From: Amaranthus tricolor
Taxonomy: Eukaryota > Streptophyta > Magnoliopsida > Caryophyllales > Amaranthaceae
Assembly: GCF_026212465.1 (NCBI RefSeq)
Contig: NC_080056.1
Span: forward strand, 6,976,517 to 7,040,516
DNA: 64,000 nucleotides
Direction: 5' to 3'
The notes below the pieces were generated by a model that was not told where the DNA came from, searched no databases, and saw only the letters and a list, made by a program, of their open reading frames with translations. The position numbers and the translations under genes were made by a program. This document shows, piece by piece, positions 30,526 to 43,000 of this stretch; position 1 is the first letter of the stretch, and each line of letters opens with the position of its first letter.

Positions 30526-31087
30526 ATTGTTATTTAAATAAATGTTGTAATAAATTATTTTATTTTATAATAACAACAACAATAATAATAATAATAATAA
30601 TAATAATAGAAATAATAATATAAATAAAATTAATTAAAATTTAAAAAAAAATTATCAGTTGCACAAAAAGTGCGACTGTACCTAGGTCGAGTTGCACTTT
30701 TTTTTTTTAATTTTTAATTATGAAATTTTTTGGTTTAATTAATTAGTTTTTTAAGTTATTGTTATTTAAATAAATGTTGTAATAAATTATTTTATTTTAA
30801 TATAATATTATATTATGATAATGTTATTATAATAATTAGTTTTGAATTTAAATAATTTATTTGAATGTTTAATTATTTTTTAATATAATAATAATATAGT
30901 AATTAAAATTTAATTGTTAATTAATTTTTAATTTTTTTATTAATAATTTTTTTATTAATTTAGTTGATAATAGTGCTATTAAGTCCAATGACAAATTCGT
31001 AATTTTTTAAACTCTAGGGGCAAATTCGTAATTTCATTAGGAGGGGTGACGATAAAATGAAAAGGGTGGCGAACTTTAATAATGCCC

Positions 31088-32299
31088 AATTTTTTTATAG
31101 TAAAATTTGTGCAAAAAAAAATCGTACTATTTCCATGTTATTATGTAGTCCTCATCTTGAAACAAGGGGATTTGAGAATCACGTGTACGTAATCTTATCC
31201 TTGTTAACGATAGTATTAATAAAATTTGTTTTCGATTGGTTAGTGATAACAAACATAATGTGCAAGATACACATGATCAAATGAGACATTTTACTATGCG
31301 TGAGTTCATTAATTTAATTATTAAAAAAGATACTCATTCCGTCTCAATATTAGTATGTTGCACTTTCATTAAAGTCCTTAAATATGAAATATTGACAAAA
31401 GTACAAAATAATAAAAAAGTAAATTCATGTGAGATCTTTATACGTAGATAAAAAAAAATAAAATACAAAATAATCATATTAGGTCATTTTGTATTAATAA
31501 AATATTAAGCTTGACAATTATTTAGAGTATGATTAATTGATTATGGGAAATATGGATTTAAATTTGTTTATGTTTACTTATTTCGTACCGATTTGAAATT
31601 TATTTATGTGTCGACATCGCAATAAATTACCATGTTCATTTAGCTTCACAATACACCCATGGGGTTATTATTTTATGAATCATAGATGAACATTATGGTT
31701 AATATTATTTTAGTAATATCATTTTTTTCATCTATGACTCATTAAATAATATTAACCATGATTTTCAATGAATCTTCTATGGTAATTGTTACATTTCTAA
31801 TTAAGTATGAAAATTGCTCCATTTTTATGTCAGCTATGACTCATTTTTTTTTTCCTAATTTTCATCCACACCCTTTATTTTTCAATCCATCTACATATTT
31901 TTCTTAATTTCTCATAAAATAAACCTTTTTACCCCTTTTCTCGTAAAACACAATTATGTACTTGTAGCTAAACCCATGAGACCGAGGGATTAGTTTTCGT
32001 TGAGTTGAACCATTTTCAGTGAAAAGACCTCTACTATTTTTAAAAGGGTAAGCAATGCTTTCATAGCAAACGGCTTCCATTTCGATAACAAGTTACAAGT
32101 CTAAAGGAGCATCTATACAGAAGTTGGGGGTTCTAAATATAATATCTTGAGTCAAGCCAATTCGGTTTTTTACACATCCCATTAAGCTTGTTTACATGAT
32201 CAAGACCGTCATTACGTGTATCGTTGCCCATAATACAAATCTTATTGAACAGCATAGAGGTAGAAGTATAACCGCACATGTACATAGTAAAGGAGTCGT
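31088..32299. other. AT-rich intergenic DNA downstream of the VOC gene
   Basis: No gene was recognised. 31330-31500 resembles one half of a Stowaway-type sequence ('tactcattccgtctcaatat'). 31665-31765 has a loose inverted repeat ('atggttaatattattt', 'taaataatattaaccat'). The 3' UTR of the VOC gene should fall around 32000-32299. Confidence 0.4.
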
Positions 32300-35200
32300 T
32301 TACTGAGATGGAGTTCCCCAGCTCCCAACTTCTAAGCCATTGCCTACCAACCACAAAGCGGAACAATTGGCGAAATCAAAGCGAATAATTATTGTAGGTT
32401 ATATATTAAATCAAAGTTTATTTAAGTTTTGACTAGTTAGCAGCAAAGACATACGTACCATCTGGATCAAAGAAAAATACTTGCTTCGTCTTTCCGTCAG
32501 GTTGAGTCTTTTCACATGTCTCAATTCCCTTCTCCTGTATTTCAATAACAGAATACCCGAGCTAAAACCGAAAATGGAAAATGCTAAATTCTCATTTTTA
32601 GAAGATGCAAAGTAAAAACTATGTAACCCCCAACTATAATACTACTTTACAAAATGGATCAGAAAAAATATATGTATACTGGATAAAACTAGGAGTACGA
32701 AGCATAAACCCGCAAAAAATTGCACTTGTTTTTGAGAACGTGGAAACAAAAACATGGCACATCAAGATCATGTCCAAAATTGAACTACAAATACCCCCCA
32801 CATACTACATGCGACCTCGTTTCCCACTCTATGCTGATTGACTGTCCACACGAATTAGCATACTAAGATGATAATAAACATAACAGATAGCACTATCTCT
32901 ACTACTTGAGCCTTCACATGAGTGTGTGCCTTAACATTCTTCCCTTTAAGATAAAGTGTCACTCTTCCTATACACCACCCTTCATGGTGGTTATCTTCTT
33001 ACTACATCTGTTATTGTCACCTTCCTTGAGGGCTTACTCATCTTCACCTTCCACGCCTTCAAAGATTTCTATACAATGCAACACATACTTGGATTGTTAC
33101 TCCTGTGCATTCTTATATGAGCATTAAGCTCCTTCTAGTCACTTTCAGACTCCAAGTAACCTCTCCTCTAATCTCCTCAATGAGATCGGATTCACGTCAC
33201 CCAAACTTCTCACGGTGCTACTAAGCATCTTTGATTTCACCACGACAATCTTTAACCAATGCAAGGTGGAGGTTTCATTCTCCTTTGATCCTTCAGCAAT
33301 AAATGTAACCTGCTTCATTTCTTCAATTAATGAGTTCTTCTTTACCCACATTTTCTTCTCCTTCTTCATCAATGAGGTTGTCTTACTCACCTCATTTATC
33401 CTCCTCAACTTAGTTGTGATTTTCAATTTTCCATTGAGAATCACTAATACTTAAGCGATGGAGTTGGTCGATTTCATCTTCTCCAAAAGGTTATAACAGT
33501 AAAGTGCACTTGTTTAGTTTTGTGAAAGATATTACATATAGTCGTTTTTGTAGCAATGGCAACACACATTATCAACATATACAACCCTTGTTATCCTATT
33601 AACAAAGCTCGTAGCAGTGCTTACCAATGTGCAGACCCTAATTCTACATGATGATCATGCCTCTTTCAAAGCATTACTAGGGCGAGAGGGGCATGCACCA
33701 TGAGCCCCAACATAAAACTTAGGAATTTTATTGTTGTAAATTTTGGATCAAGAAATGCTAATAAAATTTATTTTTGTTGAATAGTAAGGCATTTAATATA
33801 ATTTTAAGTGCTAATTATATGAAATTAGACACATCTAAAACTCATATGTTTGGGGATAATAACAAAGAACGATTTACAAATGTCAAACTTTTGCATACCC
33901 TAAAAGGTTCTAATATTTTATTTTATTTATTTGTTATCAAGAGTTCCGCCATAGGTGAAAGCCACTTAACGATATCAAGGTAATAAAATATTACTCCCTC
34001 ATATTCATTTTACTTTTCCCATTTACTTTTTGTCACTATTCACTAGTTTCTTTAATTTGTATGTTATTCTTAATCTATAAGTTAAAATATGGTCAAGTAG
34101 GTTCTCCTTTTGTTCATCTCAATGCAAGGATTACTAATACCAACTTTTCATAATTTTTAATGAAGCATAATTAGATATATTAAGAGTCAAAATGTTACCT
34201 TAACAAGTGAGAAAAAGCAAATGGGACAAGTAAAATGAATAGGAGGGAGTATATAATTATTCATGTTTCATATTAAGTTTGCTGTAAGGCCACCAAAATC
34301 TCATAATCGAGTTTGCGATTAACACTGGTGTATTTTATGTCTTCTTCAATACGAGATGGCTTTTCTAAATCGTCATTACCACTAATTCGTGTGATGTCTT
34401 CTAACCACTCATCCTAAAGAACAAATTTATTGTTGTTCTTTATTGATATGCTTCTTACTTCATGATGCTATTGTCTTCCTTACTCAATCTTAATTTCTTT
34501 AACTTGCTCTAGCACGGAAGTCAAAGAAACACACAAACAACATCAAAAGTACACAAAAAATGGGTAACTTTCTTTATCCTCTACATTAGTCCACAACAAT
34601 CAAAATCTTGTATCAACCATGAAAAAAACAGTTGCAAAGCTCACGAGCTCTCAAGTGTTTGCCTTCATAAGCTCTTGACAATGGTGACTCTCAACTAGCA
34701 CTAAATGCTCTCATTTCAGGCAAACTGTCTACAATAGAGTTTTCTCCCTCTTAGACTCCTTTTGAAGTCAACTCTACTTTCTTTCTTATAATTGTCCTTA
34801 GTATAGGTCTACAAAACATCTCACAAACTCTCTAGTGTAATTGAGCTAAGAAAAAATCCATCACTGGGTTTACAATCATGCTTGTCCTACACTTATCATA
34901 TTATTTTCTTCACAATATTAATTTCCATCCATTACAATGTGAAAAGATTATAATATATGGTAATGAAAAATTAAGAAGAAAAATACATGTTCGACGATGA
35001 GAGCTTAACTACCATGGGAATGCATAGCATATCTCATAAAAATTAGCACTTAAATAGGATTGCGAATACTGATGAAGGTAAATTTTGTAGCCTTGAAAAA
35101 CTTGAATACAAGAATAGTACAAATGCATCAATAGTAAACTTATTAACATTAAAAATTAACATCAATTTCAGGAATCAAAGGTTTATCGACCTTAAAAGAA

Positions 35201-35620
35201 CCAAGATATGGTGAATTACCTTGAGAAATTGAACAAATTCATCGAAATTAGAGACAGAGAAAGAGACATGGTGGCCTCTAGGAAGGTGACTGGGGTCTTT
35301 GATAGGAGAAGCAGCACTAAAAGGACCTTCAGGGAGGTTGGTAGACGGATTCCTCTGAATCAGATGAAGAGAGAAATAAGGAGGAAGACTGCTCCTAAGC
35401 CATATTACCTCAAATTGGTCGAATTTAGGACTCTCTATCTGCTCAAACCCTAGTATCTGCCATCGCAACAAAGCTTACATAAACAGTAAACACCATGTAT
35501 TTCCATTAAAACTAAAGAGAGAGAAAGAGAGAGAACCTCTTGGTAAAAGGACGCCAGGCGTTTGATGTCGGCAGACTCTCTGGCGATATGGTTCAAGCAC
35601 ACTCCTTTGGCGGCAGCCAT
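32300..35620 (-). CDS. VOC superfamily (glyoxalase I-like) protein, four exons
   Basis: Exons: 35620-35537 (28 codons), 35456-35220 (79 codons), 32534-32459 (25 codons plus one base) and 32343-32300 (two bases plus 13 codons and stop). This gives 146 residues, normal for a single-domain VOC protein. It starts MAAAKGVCLNHIARES, continues SFYQE|ILGFEQIESPKF, then IQRNPSTNLPEGPFSAA, DPSHLPRGHHVSFSV, then KGIETCEKTQPDGKTKQVFF with FDPDGNGLEV. Probable metal ligands by family position are His11, His91 and Glu137. It resembles the plant lactoylglutathione lyase-like group rather than true glyoxalase I, so substrate and activity are unknown. Intron 2 is 2.7 kb and contains a Stowaway MITE. The final exon is only 44 bp. 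Confidence 0.9.
33994..34249. mobile_element. Stowaway MITE in VOC intron 2
   Basis: 256 bp flanked by TA (33992-33993 and 34250-34251). The left end is CTCCCTCATATTCATTTTAC, followed by TTTTCCCATTT; the right end on the minus strand is CTCCCTCCTATTCATTTTAC, followed by TTGTCCCATTT. Terminal pairing is nearly perfect over about 33 bp. Confidence 0.92.
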
Positions 35621-35865
35621 TTTTTCCGGCTGTTTGAAGCTTTTACAACTGCTGCCGCTTTCTGGGCAGGTATGATGATGGGTTTAGCAATTTCAATTTA
35701 CAACAAGAGATGACACGTGTAACTTAGAAAGTATGATACTCATGAAGATTCTTATTTTCTTGGCTTTGCTATTTTTTTTTCTATTGAAAATCTCATAAAA
35801 CTAAATACCCGGTGTTTGTTTGCATTGAAAAATTATCTTACTCCAATTTATTACTCCAACTAGTC

Positions 35866-36111
35866 TCTTGAGAGACTGTCTTTTTGAAAAATGTATCACA
35901 AATTCAGCCCACTAAAGATTAATCTCAACTTATCGTATTTTTAATGTCTACTTACTTTATCCTTAATGCTTACTTTCTGTATCCTTAATGCCTACTTTCA
36001 ATACCTTAAATGTCTACTTACATATTCTTAATACCTACTTATAATATTTTAAAAATACATAATAGGCCGGCTCAATTGAAAATGGTCTTTCAAAGATACC
36101 GTGTCTCACAA
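35866..36111. mobile_element. Small MITE upstream of the VOC gene, with internal tandem repeats
   Basis: The left end is 'ttgagagactgtctttttga'; the right end on the minus strand is 'ttgtgagacacggtatcttt'. Between them are five or so imperfect 20-25-bp repeats of the 'ccttaatgcctacttac' type (about 35940-36055). It lies about 250 bp upstream of the VOC start codon. Confidence 0.6.
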
Positions 36112-36599
36112 AAACTCATGTTTAGAATAGTTACAAATTTTCACTTGTGTTGAGAATCGAGTTTTATGTCAGTTGGAGAGCAAATACTACTTTACAGAAA
36201 AACTCATGAGTTTGATTAATAAATCCTAATCAATAATCGTAATTTGTAAATCACCACAAAAGACAAAACAAATAATCATAAAATAAACAAAATCAAAAAA
36301 GTGAAATTAAAATCACAAAACTCTTATCCAATCAAATCCCACCACATAAGGGAAATTTGTTAACTTTACAAATTAACGTTATTTACTAAGACTTCTTCGA
36401 ATTCGATTGTTATATAGCTCTTACTCTACCTTCAACCTACCCTATATGAGTTAATTTCGATTTTATATTAAATATTTTGACAATTTAATTTAATTTTCAT
36501 GATTTTGAATCATATCACGTTATACTTAGCTTCAATTAATCTCTTTAGATTTCGGACAATTCTAATCTAACTCGTATTTTTTCTAGAATCACAGAATAG
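36112..36599. other. AT-rich intergenic DNA
   Basis: Nothing recognisable beyond general AT-richness. Confidence 0.4.
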
Positions 36600-39500
36600 G
36601 CAGAAAAAAATAATAATAATTAAATAAAATTTAATTCCATACCTTTATTTGAATAATAATATTTATTGTGCGACAGCGGAAGCAAGAATCAATGAACAAT
36701 AATGAAATAATAAAAAGATTCGAACATTAACAATAAGAAGATGATACAAGAAATTTAACGTGGTTCACTATCAATGTGATAGCTACGTCCACCAGCACCG
36801 AGATCAAATAATTTCATTATAATCGTAAAGAATTTACAAGATGAATTACAATCACACTCACAATAATAATAAGGGCTCTCATGTGATCTCTCTCAATTTG
36901 TGAATCATCCAACCCTAGCACTAATAGGAGGAGATATATATACTAAAACCTAACTAAAAGATACTTGGTGAAACAATCCAAACCAACGTAAACAGTATAA
37001 TAATACTGTCCACAACACAGCGAAAGACTCATAATGGTCTGGACTGAATCTGACCTGTGATTCGGTGATCATAGCAACTAATATCAGAGTTATTTAAAAC
37101 TTTTTACATAAATAAGTAAATATTATTTACAAAATATTATGAAATTATTAAAATTTAATTTACGAATAAATAATTTACAAAATGTATTTCAAAAGAAGTC
37201 ATCGCCTCGCCCGTAACACATAATACATGTAGACATCCTCTGCACCGCAGAGCTAACCTGAAAATGGATCTATCCCCCATAAGGAATAGGCCCCATCAAA
37301 GATTGTCAACAACTAAATTGTTGAGTGATCCGACAAACTATTACATTTATATATAAGTCATTAACAAACACCTCCAATCAAATTCTTTGCTCAATTGATA
37401 ACTATCTATAAACATTATTTTATCCAAATCCAAACTTTTTTAAAAGACCATTTGGTATCGACATAAATACGGCTAAAAACCTTTAGTTCATAGCGAATCA
37501 AAATACGGCTATAAATTTACAAGTTAATAGCTAAATCAAAATACGGCTATTACTTTACAAGTCAATAGCGAAACAATACGGCAAATGAAACATATGATTT
37601 CATTGCGAAACAAACCAAACTTTTTATACCAAACGTATTTATTCAAAATTCATATTAAAACAATAATGTACCAACAGTTTAAAACGTGGGAATATATTGG
37701 ACCGTCAGGAAGTGGGCTTGATCTAAATCCTGAGAACACGGGTGATCGTCATCACCGAAAATACGGTTCTTGCAAGAACGAAACAGGATCGGAGGCTCGA
37801 GACCGATCCGAATAACCATTACCTATTATCAAGCTATAGGATTTCAAAATAATTCGGATATAAATATCCGTTGCCAATTCCCAAAAACGGACATTTTTCA
37901 ATGTCGAATATTTTATAATAAAACAAAACAAGAATTAACTTGATTTTCTTTGAAATCAACAATCATTACTTAAAATATTAATCAATTCATCATCAATCAT
38001 CAACATATAAAAACTTGAGTTACTATCAATGGAGTTTAACTAATTTTACACCAATCTTAAATTCCAATATCCAACTTATATCCTATCCAAATAATATCAA
38101 CTAATCAAATACTCAATTGATACTTAAGTTCCCAAATTGATACTTGAACCAACACCCATAATAATCAAATAATAACCATAACTCAACAATACCAATCAAT
38201 AAAGAAAGAATAATGACCCTAAATTGATGCCAAATATCCAATAAATAACCTTAAACATTTGATTAAAAGAATACCCAATTTATTTCATAGCTTCTAATCC
38301 CACTTTATAAATCCTGTATTAGTATCATTTCAGGATACCTCTTAGTATTTTGGTCATAACTTTCTCATACGAACTTGTATAGAGGCGATTCAAGTGGCTA
38401 CACGACCATGAAGACACTAAAACCCAGAAACAATCATAACTGCCCCAAAAATGGCAAAACAGAAAGCTTATTCTCGATTTTCATGACAGCCTGTTTGTAT
38501 TTTGGGCATAACTCTCATACGAACTCATTTTTGAGGCGATTCAAGTGCCCACATGATCATAACTTAGAGCTCTACAAATCTCATGAAGGAATCAGAACCC
38601 ATAAACGACTCTAACTATCTCAAAAACAGCCAAACAGATTCGGATAGAAACTTGCTCTAATATTCAGAACTTTACTCTCAACTTTGAACATGAATCAACA
38701 ACCATTTAAGAACTTAAAACTACTTTAAAACATTCAATTAATACTTACATATAATAGTTTATGGGGTTACCTTTGATCAAGATTAATTCCACACAAAATT
38801 TCAGAAAATCAAAACCAAGATCCACTTTAGCTTGTAAGTTCTTCAATGGTTTGATGAACTTCAAATTAGCGTCCTCTTGATGCTACTTTAATTACCCATA
38901 AAAAGCCTAACATAAAACAATCAAATATCAATTTGAGGCCTTATTAGCCATGAAATTAATATACAAGTATGAAATCAAGAACACATAAAGAAATCTTACT
39001 TCTAACCTAAAAGAGATGGAGATGGTGATACTAATAGATGTGTTCTCCTTCTTCTACAATAGCTACAATCATCAAAACACTTCAATTAGCTCCCATACTT
39101 CATACTAATTTTGTAGAGATCTCAATTGAATTTTTAAGAACCCTCAATTGAAATTAGGGGTTTCTAATATAAACACATACTACCTAAATTATGGGGGGTT
39201 TATGAACCTAGGATGGAAAAGTAAACTAAAATTTTTCAGATTGATTTCTTTTTTGCTTTGGAAGAGGATGAGATTTTTTAGAAATTTTACTCTAAGTTGA
39301 TAATGAAGAAGAAAAGTGAATGGAGTTTATAGGTTTGTACAGGTTTATAAATAAGAAGGAGTTAGCTTTGATGAATCATAAGTTAGGTGGAAAAATTATA
39401 GGTGACTCAACTTCATACTCATACTCATTAAAGTATGAGGTGGATAATATGTCTATATTTTTCGTCGTATAATTTATTTTGTTCCCAAAAATAATAAAAT

Positions 39501-39600
39501 TGATATCTAAAATTTAAAAGTAAAATTGTACTTTTAAAATGACAAACTCATATTACTTATTAAAATAGTAATTTTAACAAAGACGTTTTTAAAACTATTT
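36600..39600. mobile_element. LTR-retrotransposon-derived noncoding repeat region
   Basis: No open coding domain. 36660-37080 has the 'aacgtggttcactatcaatg' then 'tagctacgtccacc' block typical of short plant LTRs. 37450-37600 repeats a unit around 'aaatacggcta' and 'tagcgaa' three or four times. 38330-38640 holds two copies of 'cataactttctcatacgaact' / 'cataactctcatacgaactc' with 'gaggcgattcaagtg'. Such wording is common in long LTRs of plant gypsy elements, but paired LTR ends were not found. Confidence 0.5.
37450..37600 (+). repeat. Short tandem-like repeat around AATACGGCTA
   Basis: The words 'aaatacggcta', 'tttacaagt', 'caatagcgaaa' recur in the same order about every 45-50 bp over roughly 150 bp, with decay. 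Confidence 0.65.
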
Positions 39601-39930
39601 CACTTGGGCTCTAAGAAACTCAAATAACCGTCAAAAAACTCACGAGCAAATAAGCAAAACGCATAACCGTCAAAAGCGACGAGCCGTCTCCAGTGAGCAA
39701 CGACTCGTTGCAACAAGCGACGAGTCGTATCCAAAATGTCACGACTCGTGGCAAAGTTTCTGACCCGGAAATGCGACTTCAGTGAGAAAGCCACGAATCG
39801 TCGCTTTCTCTATTTTAGATGTGACGAATCGTCGCCTAGCTTCTGACCCACATCTTCACTCGTTCTTCTTAACTTCATCTTCAATCACGTTTAAGACTCA
39901 GATTCGAGTCACCAATCATCAACAATGTTT
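39601..39930. repeat. CGACTCGT/CGACGAGT palindromic cluster next to the NDUFS6 promoter
   Basis: From about 39675 to 39835 the word CGACGAGTCGT or CGACTCGT (and CGAATCGTCGC) occurs at least seven times on alternating strands. The plan is like the TCGAGC clusters at 13383-13520 and 27550-27670, with different words. It ends about 200 bp upstream of the ATG at 40037. Confidence 0.7.
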
Positions 39931-40036
39931 ATTTCAACTAAAATAAGTCTCAATTTTGCTAACCCATGTTTTTAAAGCATATATTTTGGGAAAATAGTTC
40001 AAACTTTCTCTCAATCGTGCAATCGATCAAGTGAAA

Positions 40037-43000
40037 ATGACGATGAGCTTGCTGAGAACGTTGGCAAAATCAACCACTTTGCTTTCGAATGGTAGAAGTT
40101 TCTGCGTCGTTAGCACTGAAGTCGTCACCTCCCATACTGATAAATGGATGCAGGTTTATTCCTATGTTTTTTTTTAATTTTAATTTCATTCACTTGATAT
40201 CCTTCAGATTTTTATTCGCCAATAATCTTTCTACTAAGATCTGAATTTGTTGATATGTATTTAATCTTTTATGTTCCAGCTAATTTTATAGAATGATTAC
40301 TTTTTTCCTATGAAATTTAGGTTTAGGGTTATAGAATTTGACCTGGTTCATTGGATTAGATCTTCTGTTATTCAATTTTGACTTGATTATTTTATTTTGT
40401 TCTTGATTGATGATGTTGGAACTTGGAAGCTTGGTTGCTATGTTAGGTTGGAACTTGGAAAATGTTTGTTTTGGCCACAATTCTATCATATCAGGGATAT
40501 GGATTATGTTTTTATTTTTTATTTTTTATTTTTTATTTTTTTATTTTTTTATTTTTTTTATTTTTATCAATGGAATTCTTATAAGAATAAAATTCAAGTT
40601 TTTTTCTTTGTTTATTATTAAACTCATTGTTGTTGGTATTATTTTGAAAGTTAAATTTTGAGGGGACAAGGGGATGAGCAACAAGGGGAGGGACAATGTT
40701 CTAATTTTTCCTATAGTAGCCTAGCACTTGACTTTATCCACATATTTGATCGCACGTGATTGGTCTGTGATTTAGTTGGTGCTCTAAAATGGTGGCGGAT
40801 ATGAAATGGGATAAGCCCTTGTCTAAAATGATTGCTTATTTCCATTTATTGGTGTTAAGATAAAATCCTGTTAGATCATTGGTCTGTGATGTAATTAAGT
40901 TGTTGGTGTACATAAATCAAGTGTAAAATTACTATCAACTTCTCCTTGTGTTTGGCAAATAGCTAGGGTAGGGAATTGTGAGACTTAGGGGTGAGGCTAA
41001 AGTGGAATTTATTGTGGAAACTTAATATATCTATTCTTATGTGCTTGTTTGGTAATTAATGAGAATAGATTGAGAATTGATAAAATAGTATGATAAATTT
41101 ATGAGTGAACACTTGCCAAACATATTTCTCTAAACTTTCATCAATGGAAAATTTATCTTTTCATACAAAATCTAAGTCTCACCAAAACCACCTTCTCCCG
41201 AGACATTTTTGGTAGGAGTTCCCCATTCCTAGTCTCATTTCCCATTCTTCCCAAAATTCTCAATCCCACTGAACAAACAAATCAATTTTTCAATCCTCAT
41301 CCAAAAGTCCTATTCTCCACTCAAACTCCCTTCAAGCAAACACCCCTTCTGAGCACAAAGGAAATATGACTTTTTTGCGCTTGATTTCATGTAAAATCAC
41401 TTAAGAGAACAATGGCCCTTCCTAATTTTTTGGTAAAACTATTGACTATGACAATATGGGAATGACAAGTTTTATGAAGTATTCATATGGTGCTATGAGT
41501 TGTATATTACACTTTGGAATTGGAACACTAAGTGATAACCTCATTTAGCTCAACAAAGTCTTGGTAAAGCTTCTAAGTTCTAAATGGTATTTTATAGGTT
41601 TCGGGCTAAATAGCTAGCCAATGATCAATTTACCATACAACTCAGAATGGATAATTTGACTATGCGTTTCCCAAAATGCCTCAAATAAGATCTCTTTAGC
41701 ACAAGCTTCTATTTTAGCAAGAATACTATGTTAGATATTATTTTTATTGGTTTTGCTTGTTCTCTATAGGATTCTCTAAATCTTTTAAACGTGCTTGTTC
41801 TAGGGTTGGGGTTTGTGGCTTTTATGCCACCACACAACATTATTAGTAGTATTCCAACAAATAAACGGATTTACGGGAATATTTGATGAGGAAACTCTCC
41901 ATCACATTAATGGTGTTCGAAAGATCAAAATTCGGCTCTTTGAACATTTAGATTACTTGCGGAGCTCTTTCCTTCATACCTTCTTCAATTCACTTTTGAG
42001 CTTCACTTGTTTTCTCACTCACTTAACACACCAAAGGAACAATATTTCTCCAAATTGAATCCTCTATCATCTATCACATTTATTTCTGAAATATTAGGCA
42101 TTTATACAATGAGACTTCTAGCTTCACCCTAGGTCTAATAAGATAAAATTCCTAGCCTAATAAAACTAGAATTACAACACCTTTTATCGGGTACAATCCT
42201 AGTCACGCACATGTTTATGCTTGGGGCGTCCTAGTACATATTTAGAGTATGTCTAATGATAACATATAGCAACTGAAACTATGTGTTTGTGGTACTGTTT
42301 GCAAAACTACTTTTGTGGTACTATTTGCAAAACTACTTTTGCAGTACTGGTTAAATAGTTTGTCCTTAATCCTTTGTTATGCACCCACCCATATGAATTC
42401 AGACACCCCTTTTCAGATTTAATTCGACCTTGAATTTCTTGAGACACAAGTTACACAACCAAACATCTTCAAGATTGGATCAAATATCTATTGCATGGTT
42501 CATCCTTAAAACCTTTGTACGCTGTAGGCTTGCATACATTTCTTAATCACCAGATTTTGAGCTTTTCTTGTCTAGTAGCTTTAGGACTTTAAGGACTCTC
42601 GCTCATTAGGTAACCAAGAAAAAACTCTGGTGGATCAAACACTATTGATTATCGAATCACTCCATCGTGTAGACTTCAACTTAATACTTTCTCTGTTCCA
42701 ATTTACTTGCAACATGACTTTTTATACATTATTTAAGACATAATTTGATACTAAATATCTTTATTTCCGCTCGACAAAAAATTATGAATCTTATTTAAAA
42801 ACTAGACTTTGAGGCGAATCAAATAAGATCCCACATGACTGTAATATTTCTTATGCATAAATAAATATTACGTAAACAAAAGTGTTGATGAATATTATAA
42901 CTATGCAAATGTTGCAAGTAATTTGGAACGGAGAACGTATATGTGTCATGATGAGGGCCTTAGGTGACGTATGTAGATGCGTCAACAGTGGAAAAGCATT

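Larger units (their letters stand above)
29706..31087. mobile_element. MULE-like TIR element with (TAA)n, hairpins and a captured coding-like fragment
   Basis: Inverted repeats of about 107 bp: left 29706-29812 ('taaagttcgccacc', 'tttcattttatcgccacccc', 'attacgaatttg') and right 30980-31087 with the complement order. The interior holds long TAA repeats, two related hairpins built on GTCGCAC/GTGCGAC, a duplicated 'taagttattgttatttaaat' block and a 120-bp GC-richer segment that reads like an exon on the minus strand. No transposase and no clear target duplication were found. Confidence 0.7.
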
